This document shows, in pieces, positions 45,521-56,883 of a DNA stretch of 64,000 nucleotides; position 1 is the stretch's first letter; each line of letters opens with the position of its first letter. A model generated the notes under the pieces. It ran no database searches. It was not told the origin of the DNA and saw only the letters and a list, made by a program, of their open reading frames with translations. Both the position numbers and the translations under genes were made by a program. Source of the DNA: Lepas anatifera. Taxonomy: Eukaryota; Arthropoda; Thecostraca; Lepadidae. The stretch is from NCBI GenBank assembly GCA_034440635.1, contig JAOTON010001597.1:1178001-1242000 (forward strand), in the 5' to 3' direction.

Positions 45521-46706
45521 TTTAAACATACTAATTCTTGTGGATTAAGAGCCAAACATTATAAGAGCAAATTTATATCATCATTACATAAGCAAATCAA
45601 CATAAGGTATGAACTATAGCTTCAGGAAATCCTTACCTACCATCATGAAAAATGGCCACAATTATCTGACAATGTTCTCTGAGGAAACATTTGCATGTTA
45701 AACCCTTAAAAGGTACCTAAGAAATTATACATCAATCCAAATTCAAGCTGTATCACACCTCCCTTCAGTCCATCCATAAACATTCAATCAATAAGCTTAC
45801 CTAAGTTTTATCAGGGAAAGCCAGGACACAAATACCTTCAAGAGCCTTAAGATCAAATCACCAAAGCACAGGAGCAATTTGACACATCACTTTTGCAGTT
45901 GCCATGTGACTACAGGACTGTTTTTTGGCTGTTTATGAAGAATTATGCGAGTTGATACATTGGATGAAGGAACTGACAATTAATGTTTTACATACCTAGG
46001 TAGTTTTCCAAAAACAATTAGGTAAGCACCACCCCCTTCCTTCTTTCCTTCCTTCCCTCCCCCAACCATCTTGCCCCCAACAACCAACCAACACACACAC
46101 ACAAACTAATGTCCATGTATGGATTTCCAAATATGGAGGCCAAGCATAGGTCTGTTAGTAAGCAAAGCTAGTAGCAAAAAATGTCTTCTTTGATTCGTAT
46201 CAAAACGCCTTTCAATTATTTTTCACAAATTAAATTTTAAAATTATTAATACCAATAACAATATTTGCTTGTAATAGACAAAAAATTACAGTAGCCGCAG
46301 ACTGCGCACTAAAGACAAATAGTGTATTATCACGTTTAAGAACATAATAAAGGAAAATTTTACTGAATTATCACATGGTTTATTATACCCTTTAGCCTTG
46401 AGGCTACTAAAGCTTGTGCTTCTGCTCAGTTGAATTTTGCTTCAAAGACAGTAGTGGCACACACTTGTTTTTTATCTTCATTATTTTTCTTGTTGTTGTC
46501 TACGACAACGAAGCGTGGATGCGGTAGTTGAATGTTGTTGAAGAAATTGAAGCCATTTACGTTTTATTCACGACATAACGCACAGACGTAGGTAATTTGA
46601 AATACTGTTAAGTATTTTTTAGAGAGAGAAGGCAATTGAAACAATGTGGTTGGTAGGGACGGCCATTTCCAATCGCGAATTCCAGAATTCTCTTCAATCA
46701 AGCTTT
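45521..46706. other. AT-rich intergenic sequence
   Basis: It contains a short (CTTC)n-like run near 46040 and AC-rich DNA near 46090. No gene was recognised. Confidence 0.4.
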
Positions 46707-46711
46707 TGTTT

Positions 46712-46944
46712 TGTAGTAAAAACATGATTTGCGTATTCAATGTATTAGGCTTTATCTAACTCATTTCGACAGCATCTGAAACAGACGGTGCAGCAACATT
46801 ACTCTCATGCAAGCGTGGCGTACAACACAATAGCGCTCCCAACATGCATCAATGCCACATGCGAAGTGCAAGCCTAACAAGCAAGCCGTGCATCATGCAC
46901 ACCACAATATATGCAAGGAATACAAAGCCACACAGATCACCACA
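46712..46944 (-). repeat. 3' LTR of the Gypsy element
   Basis: 233 bp, beginning TGTAGTAAAAACATG and ending ATCACCACA on the plus strand, so TG...CA ends. It differs from the other LTR at a single position (GCGTATTC versus GCCTATTC). Confidence 0.95.
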
Positions 46945-47353
46945 TTCTCCCATGCCTCAGAATTGCGCTACATTAGCATATTGCATTTAGCGCTTAAAGA
47001 ATGAAAACACAAATGAAAGCCACTTCAGAACTGAATGCTTTTGAGTCGACTAAGCCATGCTGGACAGAGACAGCATGTGAAAATATATCTTCTCTCGTCG
47101 TAACACACGCACTAAACATCTGAATATGTATGACTAATCACCTCTCATAGCATGGGCGTGTCAAGCTTACATTACATTTGGTAATCACGATAACGATCCG
47201 GCAAACGAGTGGTCCTTGAGGATCGTCTCATCACGGGGGCAGGCTCCGGAACAGACTCCGGTATCGACTCTAATGGTTGTTCACGTGTGTTGGCTAAGCC
47301 TCCAGTGCATTGAGCCCCTGACTCACGGGTGTCATCCTCCGATCTTCGATTCT

Positions 47354-47788
47354 CTACCGCAGCTTCGCCACGCTGTGTGGAACCTCTGAGTCAGGTGGAT
47401 TGTCTGAGTCAGGTGGAACCTCCGAGTCAGGTGGATTGTCTGGTGGCAGGCCCTCGCCCATGACAGTATTTCCTCGCGGAGCCAGGTGTCTGACGGAGAC
47501 AGTAGTCTCCCGCCTGTCCGCCAAGCGAACATGAGCATATTGGGGATTCGCCTCCAGTAGCTCAACTTCATCTACAAATGGATCATATTTGCTACCACGA
47601 ACATGTCTTTTCATAAGCACAGTTCCGGGGTTAGCCAGCCAGGTCGGCACAGAGTGACCACTGGTTGAACGACGCTGATACTGGAAAACACGCTCGTGCG
47701 GGGTTGCATTAGTGGCTGTGCACAGAAGACTTCGAATCGAATGCAACGCATCTGGAAGAACCGACTCCCACTGTGAGACATCCAGACC
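47354..47788 (-). pseudogene. Gypsy integrase C-terminal part
   Basis: The third frame (LDVSQWESVLPDALHSIRSLLC, then ATNATPHERVFQYQRRS) continues the integrase and ends in a Pro/Asp/Ser repeat tail (NPPDSEVPPDSD). It is separated from the rest of pol by a single-base frame change. Confidence 0.85.
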
Positions 47789-47789
47789 T

Positions 47790-49440
47790 CGTGGATCGAA
47801 GAGCCATAGAAATGGCTCTCCAGATAGTGCCATTATATCGTTCCACCTGTCCGTTCCCCTGAGGATTGAACGCAGTGGTCCGACTGCACGCTATTCCGCG
47901 ACTGTGGAGGAACTTCTTCAGCTCCTCTGACATGAAGGACGAGCCTCTATCGGAATGGATATACGCTGGCATGCCGAATATGGCGAAGAGCCGACTTAAG
48001 CAATCTATGACAGTACTAGAAGTCATATCCGAGCACGGAAAGGCAAACGGGAATCTTGAAAATTCGTCCACAGCGACCAGCAAATACCGTTTCCTCGATG
48101 TGGAGGGCAGTGGTCCCTTGAAGTCTATGTTAAGTCTTTCGAAGGGCTGGGTAGCCTTGATCAGCGTACCCGGGGTCGATGTGTGAAACTGAGGTTTCAT
48201 CTCAGCGCAGACTGGACATGATGAGGTCATACTCCTGATATCATTTACCGAGTAGGGTAGATTTCTGCATCTGACAAAGTGTGTCATTCTAGTCACGCCA
48301 GGGTGACAAAGAGAGACATGAAGATCTCTCAGAGTGTTCATATCCATGGAAGCACAAAAGTTCCGAGACAGTGCATCCGCTGCAGCGTTCTCTCGGCCAG
48401 GTCGGTACACTATATCATACGAGAAACATGAGAGCTCAATGCGCCACCGCATGATCTTGTCATTTTTTATTTTTCCCGCTTGTTTTCCGTCAAACATGAA
48501 GGAAACAGATCTCTGATCAGTGACCAGCTGAAAATTACGTCCCAACAGCAGATACCTCCACTTTCGTAGAGCCTCTACTACTGCGTATGCCTCCTTTTCC
48601 ACAGACGAGTGTCGGCATTCAGCAGCGGACAGTGTGCGGGAAAAGAATGCTACGGGACGACCATTCTGGTTGAGTGTAGCCGCAATAGCGTGGTCTGAAG
48701 CGTCCGTTTCTACAACAAACGGGGCGGTATCGTCGATCGAGCAAACGACAGCTTTAGCAATGTCATCCTTCAAGCTGTTGAACGCGTTGATGGCTGATTG
48801 ATCGAGAGGAAATGTGTTGTGCTGAACGAGTGGGCGTATCTTCTCCGAGAATCCGGCTATCCAGCGAGAGTAGTGTGAGAACATACCCATAACACGGCGG
48901 AGGGAGGCTGTGTCATGTGGCACAGGAAGATCCATGAGAGGCTTCAGCCTATCAGCGTCAGGTTTGATGACACCGTTAGCTATGCTGTAGCCCAGCAGAT
49001 CCACTGATTCAGCACCGTAGGTACACTTGTCCTGGTTTAACGTTAAACCGTAGCACTTTGCAGTAGCAAGGAAGCGCTCCAGGTTCTCATCGTGTTCAGC
49101 TTTTGTCTTTCCACAGACCGTTACATTGTCGACATAGGCAAACGTGTCCTTCAGATCATCGTCTTTGATGATAGTATCAATTGTCCTTTGGAAGGCCGCA
49201 ACGCCGTTGGTCACCCCAAAGGGTATTCTGCGAAACTGATACAGCTTACCGTCAGCCTCGAAGGCTGTGTACGGTTTCTCGTCCTGTTTTATGGATATCT
49301 GATGATATGCGCCTTTCAGATCCAAAGTACTGAACACCTGATAGCTCGCGATCTTTTGCACTTGTTGGTCTATGTTAGGCAGCGGGTATGCGTCCAACTG
49401 CGTGAAACGGTTCACAGTCTGCGAATAGTCTATGACCATA
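47790..49440 (-). pseudogene. Gypsy RT, RNase H and integrase
   Basis: RT motifs include LDLKGAYHQISI and FAYVDNVTV, where the usual catalytic YxDD reads YVDN. RNase H has ETDASDHAI and a downstream TDQRSVSFMF. Integrase has an H-H-C-C zinc region (HVSLCHP ... CPVCAEM), a catalytic core with IDFKGPL and HSDRGSSF, and the glutamate near GQVERYNG. The frame breaks again near 47784. The loss of one RT aspartate may reflect a family variant or inactivation. Confidence 0.9.
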
Positions 49441-49443
49441 CGC

Positions 49444-50883
49444 TTTTTTGTGGTTCTCGTTGGCCGTGACCAGCACTTGGGCTCGCCATGAGGAGTTGCT
49501 AGGCTCTATTATCCCCTCTGCCAGTAGTCTGTCTATCTCTGCACTGATGAACTGTTCATCCGGTTTGGAGTGCCGCCTTGACTTTACAGCGATAGGCTTG
49601 CAGTCAGGGGACAGATTCGAGAACAACGAAGGTGGAGGCACCTTCATTGCAGTCAAGCCACACACTGTTAGAGATGGACGAGGTCCACCGAAAGGAATTT
49701 CCACTGTGGAGTGTTCGTCAAGAACATCATGGCCCAGAATAACATCGGCACACAAATCACGCAGCACAGTGAGCTTCATATTGTTGTACACATGATCAGT
49801 AACACTAATGTCTACCACACAGTATCCCTGTACAGTGGAGCTTAGCGAGGTTGAAGCCATTGAAACTTCCCCATCAGCTGGAAACAGCTTCCAGTCACGA
49901 GAGACTACAAGATTATAGCTAACGAAGCTTTGCGAGCTGCCAGTGTCCACTAAGGCACTTACAGTCTCTCCATTCACCTTGGCTGTCATGACCGCCTTAG
50001 AAAGGCAGCTGGGTGAGGCAGCCAATGTGGCAGTTTGAGAGGACGTGTCTGGTGCAGCAGCTAGTGTCGGTACTGCGGCTGAGGTTCCTTTAGAATTTCG
50101 ATTTGAAGACCTACATACTTTTGCAAAGTGTCCAAGCTTACCACATGCACTGCATTTTGCATCTTTCGCCGGGCACTTGAATCTTGGATGTCTGGCATAC
50201 CCACAGAAGTAGCATTTTGCAGTTGTTGTGGCTGATGGTGCTGCTGCTGCGGTAGGTTCGTTTAGCCTGCCAGTCTGAGCTGGCTGTTCCAGTTGCAGAT
50301 CTGGGACTGTAGTTGTGGGAAGCCCAGTTGCAGCGTTGATTGTAAATCCTGGTCGAGCGTAAGACTCTGCATGCTTCTGTGCTGTTTCAAGAGATCGTGC
50401 CTGCTCGAATGCTGCTTGAAGATCTAATGACTTGTTATCGAGCAGACGTTGGCGGATAGCAGATGAGTGTAGACCATTAATGAAAGCATCCCGAATATGA
50501 TCATTTCGGTTCTGGTCTGCTGTAACTGCCTGAAAATCACAGTCTTTGCTAAGCAGCTTCAAGCTCGACAAAAACTGATCCAACGTCTCACCAGATTCCT
50601 GCTTCCGTGTCGAAAGTATATGTCTTGCAAAAATGTCACTCTTAGGTTTTATGTACAGTGTTTGTAGAGTTTTCATGGCCTCCTCGTAAGTAGTGCAGTC
50701 TGCTATGTGTTCGTAAACTCCTGGCGACACATAGTTGATGAGAGTGTTCAGTTTGTTAGGTCCATGCACACTGATCTCTGTAAGGAAGTTCGTGAAAGTT
50801 CTCTCCCAGTGGCGCCATTGCTGTGGTGAGTTGCTGGAGTTGGGGTCTGCATCAAAGCGATCAGGTTTCAGAAACTTATCCAT
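49444..50883 (-). pseudogene. Gypsy gag and protease, start of RT
   Basis: The ATG at 50883 opens MDKFLKPDRFDADP. A retrotransposon gag domain (WRHWERTFTNFL onward) is followed by two cysteine knuckles (CYFCGYARHPRFKC and CSACGKLGHFAKVC). Next come an aspartic protease with DTGSSQSF and a linker into the RT N-terminus (EIDRLLAEGIIEPSNSSW). The frame is lost in an A-run near 49447-49452, so RT continues in the next frame. This polyprotein makes the particle and processes it. Confidence 0.9.
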
Positions 50884-50940
50884 TGTTCATGTGTTGTAGA
50901 CAATAACTTCCGAGGAGGTAGACAAATGAGATAGATAAAT

Positions 50941-51173
50941 TGTAGTAAAAACATGATTTGCCTATTCAATGTATTAGGCTTTATCTAACTCATTTCGACA
51001 GCATCTGAAACAGACGGTGCAGCAACATTACTCTCATGCAAGCGTGGCGTACAACACAATAGCGCTCCCAACATGCATCAATGCCACATGCGAAGTGCAA
51101 GCCTAACAAGCAAGCCGTGCATCATGCACACCACAATATATGCAAGGAATACAAAGCCACACAGATCACCACA
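50941..51173 (-). repeat. 5' LTR of the Gypsy element
   Basis: 233 bp, the same ends as the 3' LTR. It should contain the element's promoter; no TATA box was assigned. Confidence 0.95.
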
Positions 51174-51178
51174 TGTTT

Positions 51179-52442
51179 TTATGCCTTCCAGTATCTAGGT
51201 ATATGCAAAAAACGTCTTTTTCTTCAATTCAAAGTGATTTTGACCCCAGTACCCACCATTTTTGGGTTGTATTTTGGTTGTGTCACTGAGTTGCTTTATA
51301 ATTAAGTGAGGGAATGGGAACTACATCTGAAAATGTTGTTTCCAAAGAATGAAACTTAGTTAGTGAAACTTAGTGAGAAACTTAGTGAGAGCTGTGTTCT
51401 GTTCTGTGTGTGTGCAATATTATTTTTTCTCTTTCATCTAGTTGAATTGATACTTTTCTCATCTTATTGTGCTCATCTTATCTTATCTTTTCTCATCTCA
51501 TCTCATCTCATCTCATCTCATCTCATCTCATCTTATCGTGCTGGCCTACGGTGCGCACCGCTGTCTGGCTCTCTTTGGACTCTCAGCCAGCCCACCTTTC
51601 TGCTTACTTGTTTTGTTCTTTTCGTCTTTGGTTCGTTTCCGTTAGTACCTTAATTTGATCTCACCGAGCGCATCTTTTTTTGTTTGCCTGCTTATATGTG
51701 ACTTTGCTTTGCTTGTGTTTTTAGCCTGTTTTTCGTTCTGTTTTGTTTCCTTTTTGTTCGCACTGATCACATTCTTTTTATTCGCACTGATCACATGCTT
51801 TGATTTAATGTTTGATAGGTCCCTGGTCTGATTAGGTGCTTGTACTTACTCACTGTTTTTGTTACTTCTACTAATGGTTTTTTAAGATTTAATATGTTCA
51901 ACATATGTGGGCCCTATACTTATAACTACTTATTACTTAACATTGCTTATTTTGTTGCGTCCCCTGTTTTTGTTTGCTTGTTGTTTTGCTGCTTTGTTTT
52001 ATTTTGCCTCTTCAAGTATGTTTTTGGCGTTATTTTTCTGTCCAGTTCGTTCTTTAATGCTCTTCTTGTTTTGTTATGACATGTCAGTCTCTGTTTTGTG
52101 TTACTTTTTCTGTTCATTCCCGCTCCATGATTACTGCCTCATGCCAGGAACTTATGTCTTGTTCATTCTATGTTAAACATTTGCTCTAATCTGATTCTGT
52201 TCGCTTACTTCCTCTTGTTTTATACTGTGTGCCTGTATAGTTCTATTCTGTTGCTCCTTTTGCTTTGCCTTGTTCATGTATTCTTTTGCTGGTCTCTTTA
52301 TTTACTTCTATCCCCTGTCTGTATATAAGAAATGAAATAAAAAAAGTTGATGATGAAAAAAAATTATAAAGTTGGAATATTGCATCAAGGAGGCAATGAT
52401 GTGCTGGAAAGTCACAGTTATATTTTATCTCTTATCTTAGTT
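51179..52442. other. T-rich intergenic sequence with (TCATC)n
   Basis: The plus strand from 51360 to 52330 is strikingly T/C-rich. A TCATC microsatellite lies at 51491-51532. The end, near 52330-52372 (AATGAAATAAAAAAAG and 'gatgatgaaaaaaaa'), looks like a polyadenylated retroposon tail on the plus strand. No coding part was recognised. Confidence 0.4.
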
Positions 52443-52457
52443 TTAGATGAAATGTGG

Positions 52458-52635
52458 GGGCGCGGTAGTGGAGTGGTCAGCGTAGCTGGCTTCCACGCAG
52501 CCGACCCGGATTCAAGGCCCGGCGGCTTCCCTGAACAAGGAGCAAGCTGGCTCCCGAGAAACCCTTCCAAGAGGGAAAGAGTTGGCGACGCCATATGACC
52601 CTGGCAGTTGGTGCGTCGATAAGCCCCAAAAATTA
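52458..52635 (+). mobile_element. tRNA-derived SINE, copy 2 (15-bp TSD)
   Basis: It is flanked by TTAGATGAAATGTGG at 52443-52457 and 52636-52650. A-box-like TAGTGGAGTGG and B box GGATTCAAGGCCC are present. The body is nearly identical to 11349-11534 and ends GTCGATAAGCCCCAAAAATTA. The perfect long duplication implies recent insertion. Confidence 0.9.
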
Positions 52636-52679
52636 TTAGATGAAATGTGGAAACCATTATCATGAATTTTTCTTTATCC

Positions 52680-52772
52680 GGACTGGCTCTGGTCCCGGCA
52701 CAGTCCCGGTGTCTAGCCTTTGGTCCCGTCTTTAGTCCCGCCGGGACCAAACCTAGTCCCGGCGCCGGGACT
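52680..52772. repeat. GGTCCCGG-rich block 2
   Basis: Repeated TCCCGG units, including the inverted pair AGTCCCGCCGGGACCA and the GGCGCCGGGACT end, sit exactly where the LINE 2 frame breaks off, so it may have inserted there. It resembles 45395-45520. Confidence 0.55.
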
Positions 52773-53925
52773 GAGACAGCAGCGGCTGCATGCCATCTAA
52801 ACTTGAGATCCTCATCCACAAACACACCCAAATCCTTTTCAATGGCCGATGCAGCAAGAACTCGACCCTCCATGCTGTAAACAGGTGTTGGTTAACACGC
52901 CCAAGGTGGAGAACACTACACTTGGAGATGTTGAAAGGTAGAAGCCACTGGTCAGACCAGGCTTCAAGACGGTGGAGATCGTCTTGCAAGCTTCTCCATC
53001 CATCTTGGCTACCCACATCACTGAACAGCTTTGCATCATCAGCAAAGAGACGCACGCTGCAAGTCAGTCCCTCGGGCAAGTTGTTAACAAACAACACAAA
53101 CAGTGTGGGGCCCAGCACGGAACCTTGTGGTACACCGCTGGTGACAGGTGCCCAGTCAGAAAGCACTCCATTGACCCTGACTTGTTGCTTCCTTCCAGAA
53201 AGGAAGGCCTTAATCCAGTCCAGGACACGGCCATGCACTCCAAGACTGAACAGTTTCCAGCTGAGACGCTTGTGGGGCACTGAGTCAAACGCCTTAGCAA
53301 AATCCAAGTAGGCAACATCAACTGGCTTCCTGTTCTCAAGCAGTTTAGTCCAGATCTCAAGAGAGCTAAGAAGCTGGGTAGTACAGGAACGCTTGGGTAC
53401 AAAGCCGTGCTGTGCATTGGTCATTAGGCCGGTTTCCTGCATATGAGCTAGCAAAGCATCCCTAACAAGAGACTCCATTACCTTAGATGGAACGGATGTG
53501 AGGCTCACAGGCCGGTAATTGGACGGGTCACACCTGCCTCCCTTCTTAAAAACAGGGACCACCTCAGCAACCTTCCAGTCACTTGGGAGCTGTCCGCTTG
53601 CAAGCGATTTTCTGAAAACAGAGCAAAGCGGAATGCTCAGAGTTGAAGCTGCCTCCTTCAGTACACGAGGATGGAGCCCATCTGGTCCAGCAGAGGAAGA
53701 GCATTTCAAATTCTGTAACTTGGTTTCAACCATGGCTGGGGTAATGTTAAAGTCCTCCAAAATGTTCACATCGTTATGAGCAAGGATGTTTGGGGCTTCT
53801 TCACTGGTGGGCTCGACAGTAAACACACTGGAGAAAAAAGCAGAAAGGATCGCAGCCTTCTCTGGGTCACTTGTAGCTGTTGTACCATCGGGTCGCTGTA
53901 GGTCTAATCTGTCTTTATTATCAGT
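52773..53925 (-). pseudogene. non-LTR retrotransposon reverse transcriptase (LINE 2)
   Basis: Minus-strand RT of the Jockey/CR1 group: KCSSSAGPDGLHPRVLKE, SDWKVAEVVPVFKKG, NYRPVSLTSVPSKVMES, QHGFVPKRSC, YLDFAKAFDSVPHKRL, SGVPQGSVLGPTLF and the catalytic FADD at about 53030, followed by ISKCSVLHLGR. After one frame change it continues as EKDLGVFVDEDLKF and stops at about 52773. Motifs are intact apart from the frame change. The 5' (endonuclease) and 3' parts are missing. Confidence 0.88.
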
Positions 53926-54289
53926 ATTGTCATCTCATTCCAAACCGAAACCGAACATTACCTGGATGTCACAATAAATAAATTTCATGTCATTTCATAT
54001 AGGCTGCACCCTATACTTTTCACACTTGCTGCATTTTGGCACACTCTAAGGCACATTATGATACTCTTTTCCTCTATGGCATAAGTGATCGACCAAATAT
54101 TTCAGGCATTCTTATCGTTACTTTTGATACTTGGGTGGTTGGCTCCATCCTTTGGATGCAACATCAACACTTTGATGGCCTTAATCAACATACACTAATG
54201 CATGCTATGTGTCCGGCAGAAGGAAGGCTCTAGGAAGGACAGCTTATGACTGGCTTTCCCGATAATTCCCTCCGCACTCATGCTGTGTA
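53926..54289. other. spacer between LINE fragments
   Basis: It contains AATAAATAAATTTCATGTCA near 53970, which looks like a retroposon tail. No gene was recognised. Confidence 0.3.
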
Positions 54290-54610
54290 AATGTAGTGTA
54301 TCGTGAGGCTGTCTCCATCATTTGAGCTCATAATGAGTCTCTCCACTGTTATGTTCCTCCTCAGTGTCACCCTGTACCTATACTGCGCCCACCTGCGCTC
54401 TTCTGTCAGCTCTTCAAATTCTAATAGGAGGTGCTCCATAGTTTCCAAGGCACTCCAACAGAGAGGGCAGATCGGATCCTGGCCGCTATGCTTCCTGATG
54501 TTACTCAGCGCGAGCGATGAATTCCCTGTGAGCAGCTTTAATTTTGATAAGAGTGGCCAGCCTTTGTATCACCCTATACCTACTTGTCGGCCAGAAGTTA
54601 CGTGAGGCCA
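54290..54610 (-). pseudogene. LINE C-terminal fragment (LINE 3)
   Basis: A minus-strand frame reads DPICPLCWSALETMEHLLLE and then RYRVTLRRNITVERLIMSS. The C-x2-C...H pattern followed by LLLE is typical of the region after RT in Jockey/R1-type elements (there C-x2-C...H...C; the last cysteine is Phe here). It lies 5' of LINE 2 on the same strand, so it is a separate element. Confidence 0.7.
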
Positions 54611-55074
54611 TGTAATGCTCTTCCTCCCTCATCAGGCCTTAGCTCACTACATTTGGAACACTCTACACTTTTAAGTTGAATTTTTTGCATTACATTGCAT
54701 GGAGTCTTTCAGCATACTTAAGCTCTCTGTATCAAATAATAGAAGTCTTAGTAATTGACTTTGACAATTATTGACACTTAAAATCCTTCTGTTTGCCACT
54801 TTTTTGGTACTTTTTCATCATAAATATTTCACATCATACAGGAGTCAGTGAGTTTGCATTATATTTCAGTTTCAAATGTTGCATGCATGTTCCATTTGTT
54901 TAAGTGGTGTCTTCCAGTTCTTGCATTATATTCTTGATCTGCTACAGGAAATGTATTTTTCCATATCCTGGTACTTTTTAAAGATTACCTGATATCAGAA
55001 ACACATCCAACTGGAATTACACAAAACATCCATGCACTTTTCCTTCACTTTGTTAACGTTTTGTTTCGTTTCAG
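54611..55074 (+). other. AT-rich sequence, probable intron upstream of PAK
   Basis: It ends in the acceptor TTTTGTTTCGTTTCAG at 55059-55074. The 5' donor and first exon are not identifiable in this window. Confidence 0.5.
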
Positions 55075-55197
55075 GTGGCATCAGCTCCCTGGACCTGCTT
55101 CACGTGCATCTGTCAGAACATTCCGCTTCACCATTAAACAACATACATCTGTTTGCTGTGGGACGTGGTCCACTTCCGGTAGAACACCGCTGCCGTA
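55075..55197 (+). other. PAK 5' UTR exon part
   Basis: This runs from the inferred splice acceptor to the start codon. An in-frame TAG at 55180-55182 shows that the coding frame cannot start earlier in this exon. Confidence 0.6.
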
Positions 55198-56883
55198 ATG
55201 ACGGACCTGGACAAGCCGCCTGCCCCGCCGGTCCGGATGACGAGTGTCCGCTCCTGTGGCGGCGTCGATGCACTCCACGTGGACCTGAAGCCGCTGCCGC
55301 GCCAGCCGGAGGACGAGCGGAAGCGCCGGCTTAAAGCAAAAACCATCAAAAAGTACCCCGACAAGTCGGCCATTTCATACCCGACTAATTTCGAGCACAC
55401 CGTCCACGTGGGGTTCGACCCATACACGGGGAACTTCACGGGAATGCCAGAGCAGTGGGCGAGCCTGCTGAACAGCTCCAACATCAGCCCGCAAGAGCAG
55501 CGGAGCCATCCTCAGGCTGTCATCGACGCACTCAACTATTACGACGCCTCAACGAAACAGCAGCCTCCCAAGTACATGATCCAGCCCAAGCCGGTAGAGC
55601 ACAACCCGCTGTGGGTAGGATCTCCGGAACACGAGTCCCCGCCTGGCGCTGACGTGGCTTCAGTGGAGGTGACACCGGCCGTGCGCTTCACTGAAGAGAC
55701 CCCACAGGTAGACGTCGTCCCGCCGGAAGCCGCTCCGGAGGTAACTGCCAGCGCCCAGCGGCCTGATGAGGAGGAGGGGTCTCCACCCCCTCCGCCGGTG
55801 CCTGCCCGCCACGAGCGAACCAAGTCCATCTACACCAAGCCCATCGAAGAAGACCCGTCCGAGGTTCCTGCTGGGTCACCCGTGTCTTCGCCGGCGACCA
55901 ACGGAAGCTCTCCGGAGAAGAGCAAGTCTGAGGCGGTAACAAACGGCGACGTGCCGCCGTCGGGAAAACGGCCCCCTGCAAAGAACAAGATGACGGATGA
56001 AGAGATTCTTGAACGGCTTAGACAGATAGTAACCATAGGCGATCCACTCAGGAAGTATACGAAAATGGAGAAGATCGGACAGGGCGCCTCGGGCACCGTG
56101 TTCACAGCCATCGAGACGGCCACCGGCGTCGAAGTGGCCATCAAGCAGATGAACCTGTCGCAACAGCCCAAGAAGGAGCTCATCATCAACGAGATCATGG
56201 TGATGCGCGAGAACAAGCACCCGAACGTGGTGAACTATCTGGACAGCTTCCTGGTGGGGGAGGAGCTGTGGGTGGTGATGGAGTACCTGCCGGGCGGCTC
56301 GCTGACGGACGTCGTCACCGAGACGTGCATGGACGAGGGCCAGATCGCGGCCGTATGCCGCGAGGTGCTGCAGGCGCTCCAGTTCCTGCACGTCAACCAC
56401 GTCATCCACCGCGACATCAAGTCGGACAACATCCTCCTGGGCATGGATGGAAACGTGAAGCTGACCGACTTCGGATTCTGCGCGCAAATATCTCCTGAGC
56501 AGAGTAAAAGAACCACCATGGTGGGAACTCCTTACTGGATGGCGCCTGAAGTGGTCACGCGCAAGCAGTACGGGCCCAAGGTGGACGTCTGGTCGCTGGG
56601 CATCATGGCGATTGAGATGATTGAGGGCGAACCCCCATATCTTAACGAGAATCCGCTTCGAGCGTTGTATCTGATCGCTACCAACGGAAAGCCAGAAATT
56701 AAGGAGCGCAGCAAGCTGTCCGCAGGGTTCCAGGAGTTCTTGGATCTGTGCTTGGAGGTGGACGTGGATAAGCGTCCCACTGCGGCGGAACTGCTGAAAC
56801 ATCCTTTCATGAAGACGTGCCGACCGCTCAACAGCCTCCATCCCCTAATTCTGGCGGCTCGGGAGGCTGTGAAAGGTAACTGA
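55198..56883 (+). CDS. PAK1: p21-activated serine/threonine kinase, group I
   Basis: 561 residues, against 545 in human PAK1. An N-terminal DKPPAPPVR Nck-type SH3 site (6-13) precedes the CRIB/autoinhibitory segment (59-102; [23 protein letters not shown]) that binds Cdc42/Rac. Then come a Pro/Ser-rich linker with [15 protein letters not shown] at a PIX-like position and the kinase domain (about 288-539). Kinase features are GQGASGTVF, Lys316 in [12 protein letters not shown] (404-411), DFGFCAQ (425-431) and activation-loop Thr440 in [13 protein letters not shown]. The C-terminus [10 protein letters not shown] matches the family end. It regulates the actin cytoskeleton downstream of Rho GTPases. 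The whole coding region is one exon, unusual for this family. Paralogue (PAK1/2/3) cannot be separated. Confidence 0.95.
   Translation: MTDLDKPPAPPVRMTSVRSCGGVDALHVDLKPLPRQPEDERKRRLKAKTIKKYPDKSAISYPTNFEHTVHVGFDPYTGNFTGMPEQWASLLNSSNISPQEQRSHPQAVIDALNYYDASTKQQPPKYMIQPKPVEHNPLWVGSPEHESPPGADVASVEVTPAVRFTEETPQVDVVPPEAAPEVTASAQRPDEEEGSPPPPPVPARHERTKSIYTKPIEEDPSEVPAGSPVSSPATNGSSPEKSKSEAVTNGDVPPSGKRPPAKNKMTDEEILERLRQIVTIGDPLRKYTKMEKIGQGASGTVFTAIETATGVEVAIKQMNLSQQPKKELIINEIMVMRENKHPNVVNYLDSFLVGEELWVVMEYLPGGSLTDVVTETCMDEGQIAAVCREVLQALQFLHVNHVIHRDIKSDNILLGMDGNVKLTDFGFCAQISPEQSKRTTMVGTPYWMAPEVVTRKQYGPKVDVWSLGIMAIEMIEGEPPYLNENPLRALYLIATNGKPEIKERSKLSAGFQEFLDLCLEVDVDKRPTAAELLKHPFMKTCRPLNSLHPLILAAREAVKGN

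Larger units (their letters stand above)
46712..51173 (-). mobile_element. Ty3/Gypsy LTR retrotransposon, complete but frame-broken
   Basis: 4,462 bp, flanked by TGTTT on both sides (46707-46711, 51174-51178). The 233-bp terminal repeats differ at one base, indicating recent insertion. Domains run gag, protease, RT, RNase H, integrase, the Ty3/Gypsy order. A purine-rich tract next to the 3' LTR (CATGGGAGAA on the minus strand) fits a polypurine primer. A tRNA primer site after the 5' LTR was not recognised. No envelope gene is present. Confidence 0.95.

Noticed and set aside
46945..47353. Envelope gene in the Gypsy element
   Set aside because: The stretch between integrase and the 3' LTR contains no long frame, so the element is a retrotransposon without env.
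55876..56841. 321-codon minus-strand frame opposite the PAK kinase domain
   Set aside because: His/Val-rich antisense shadow of kinase codons; no independent similarity.
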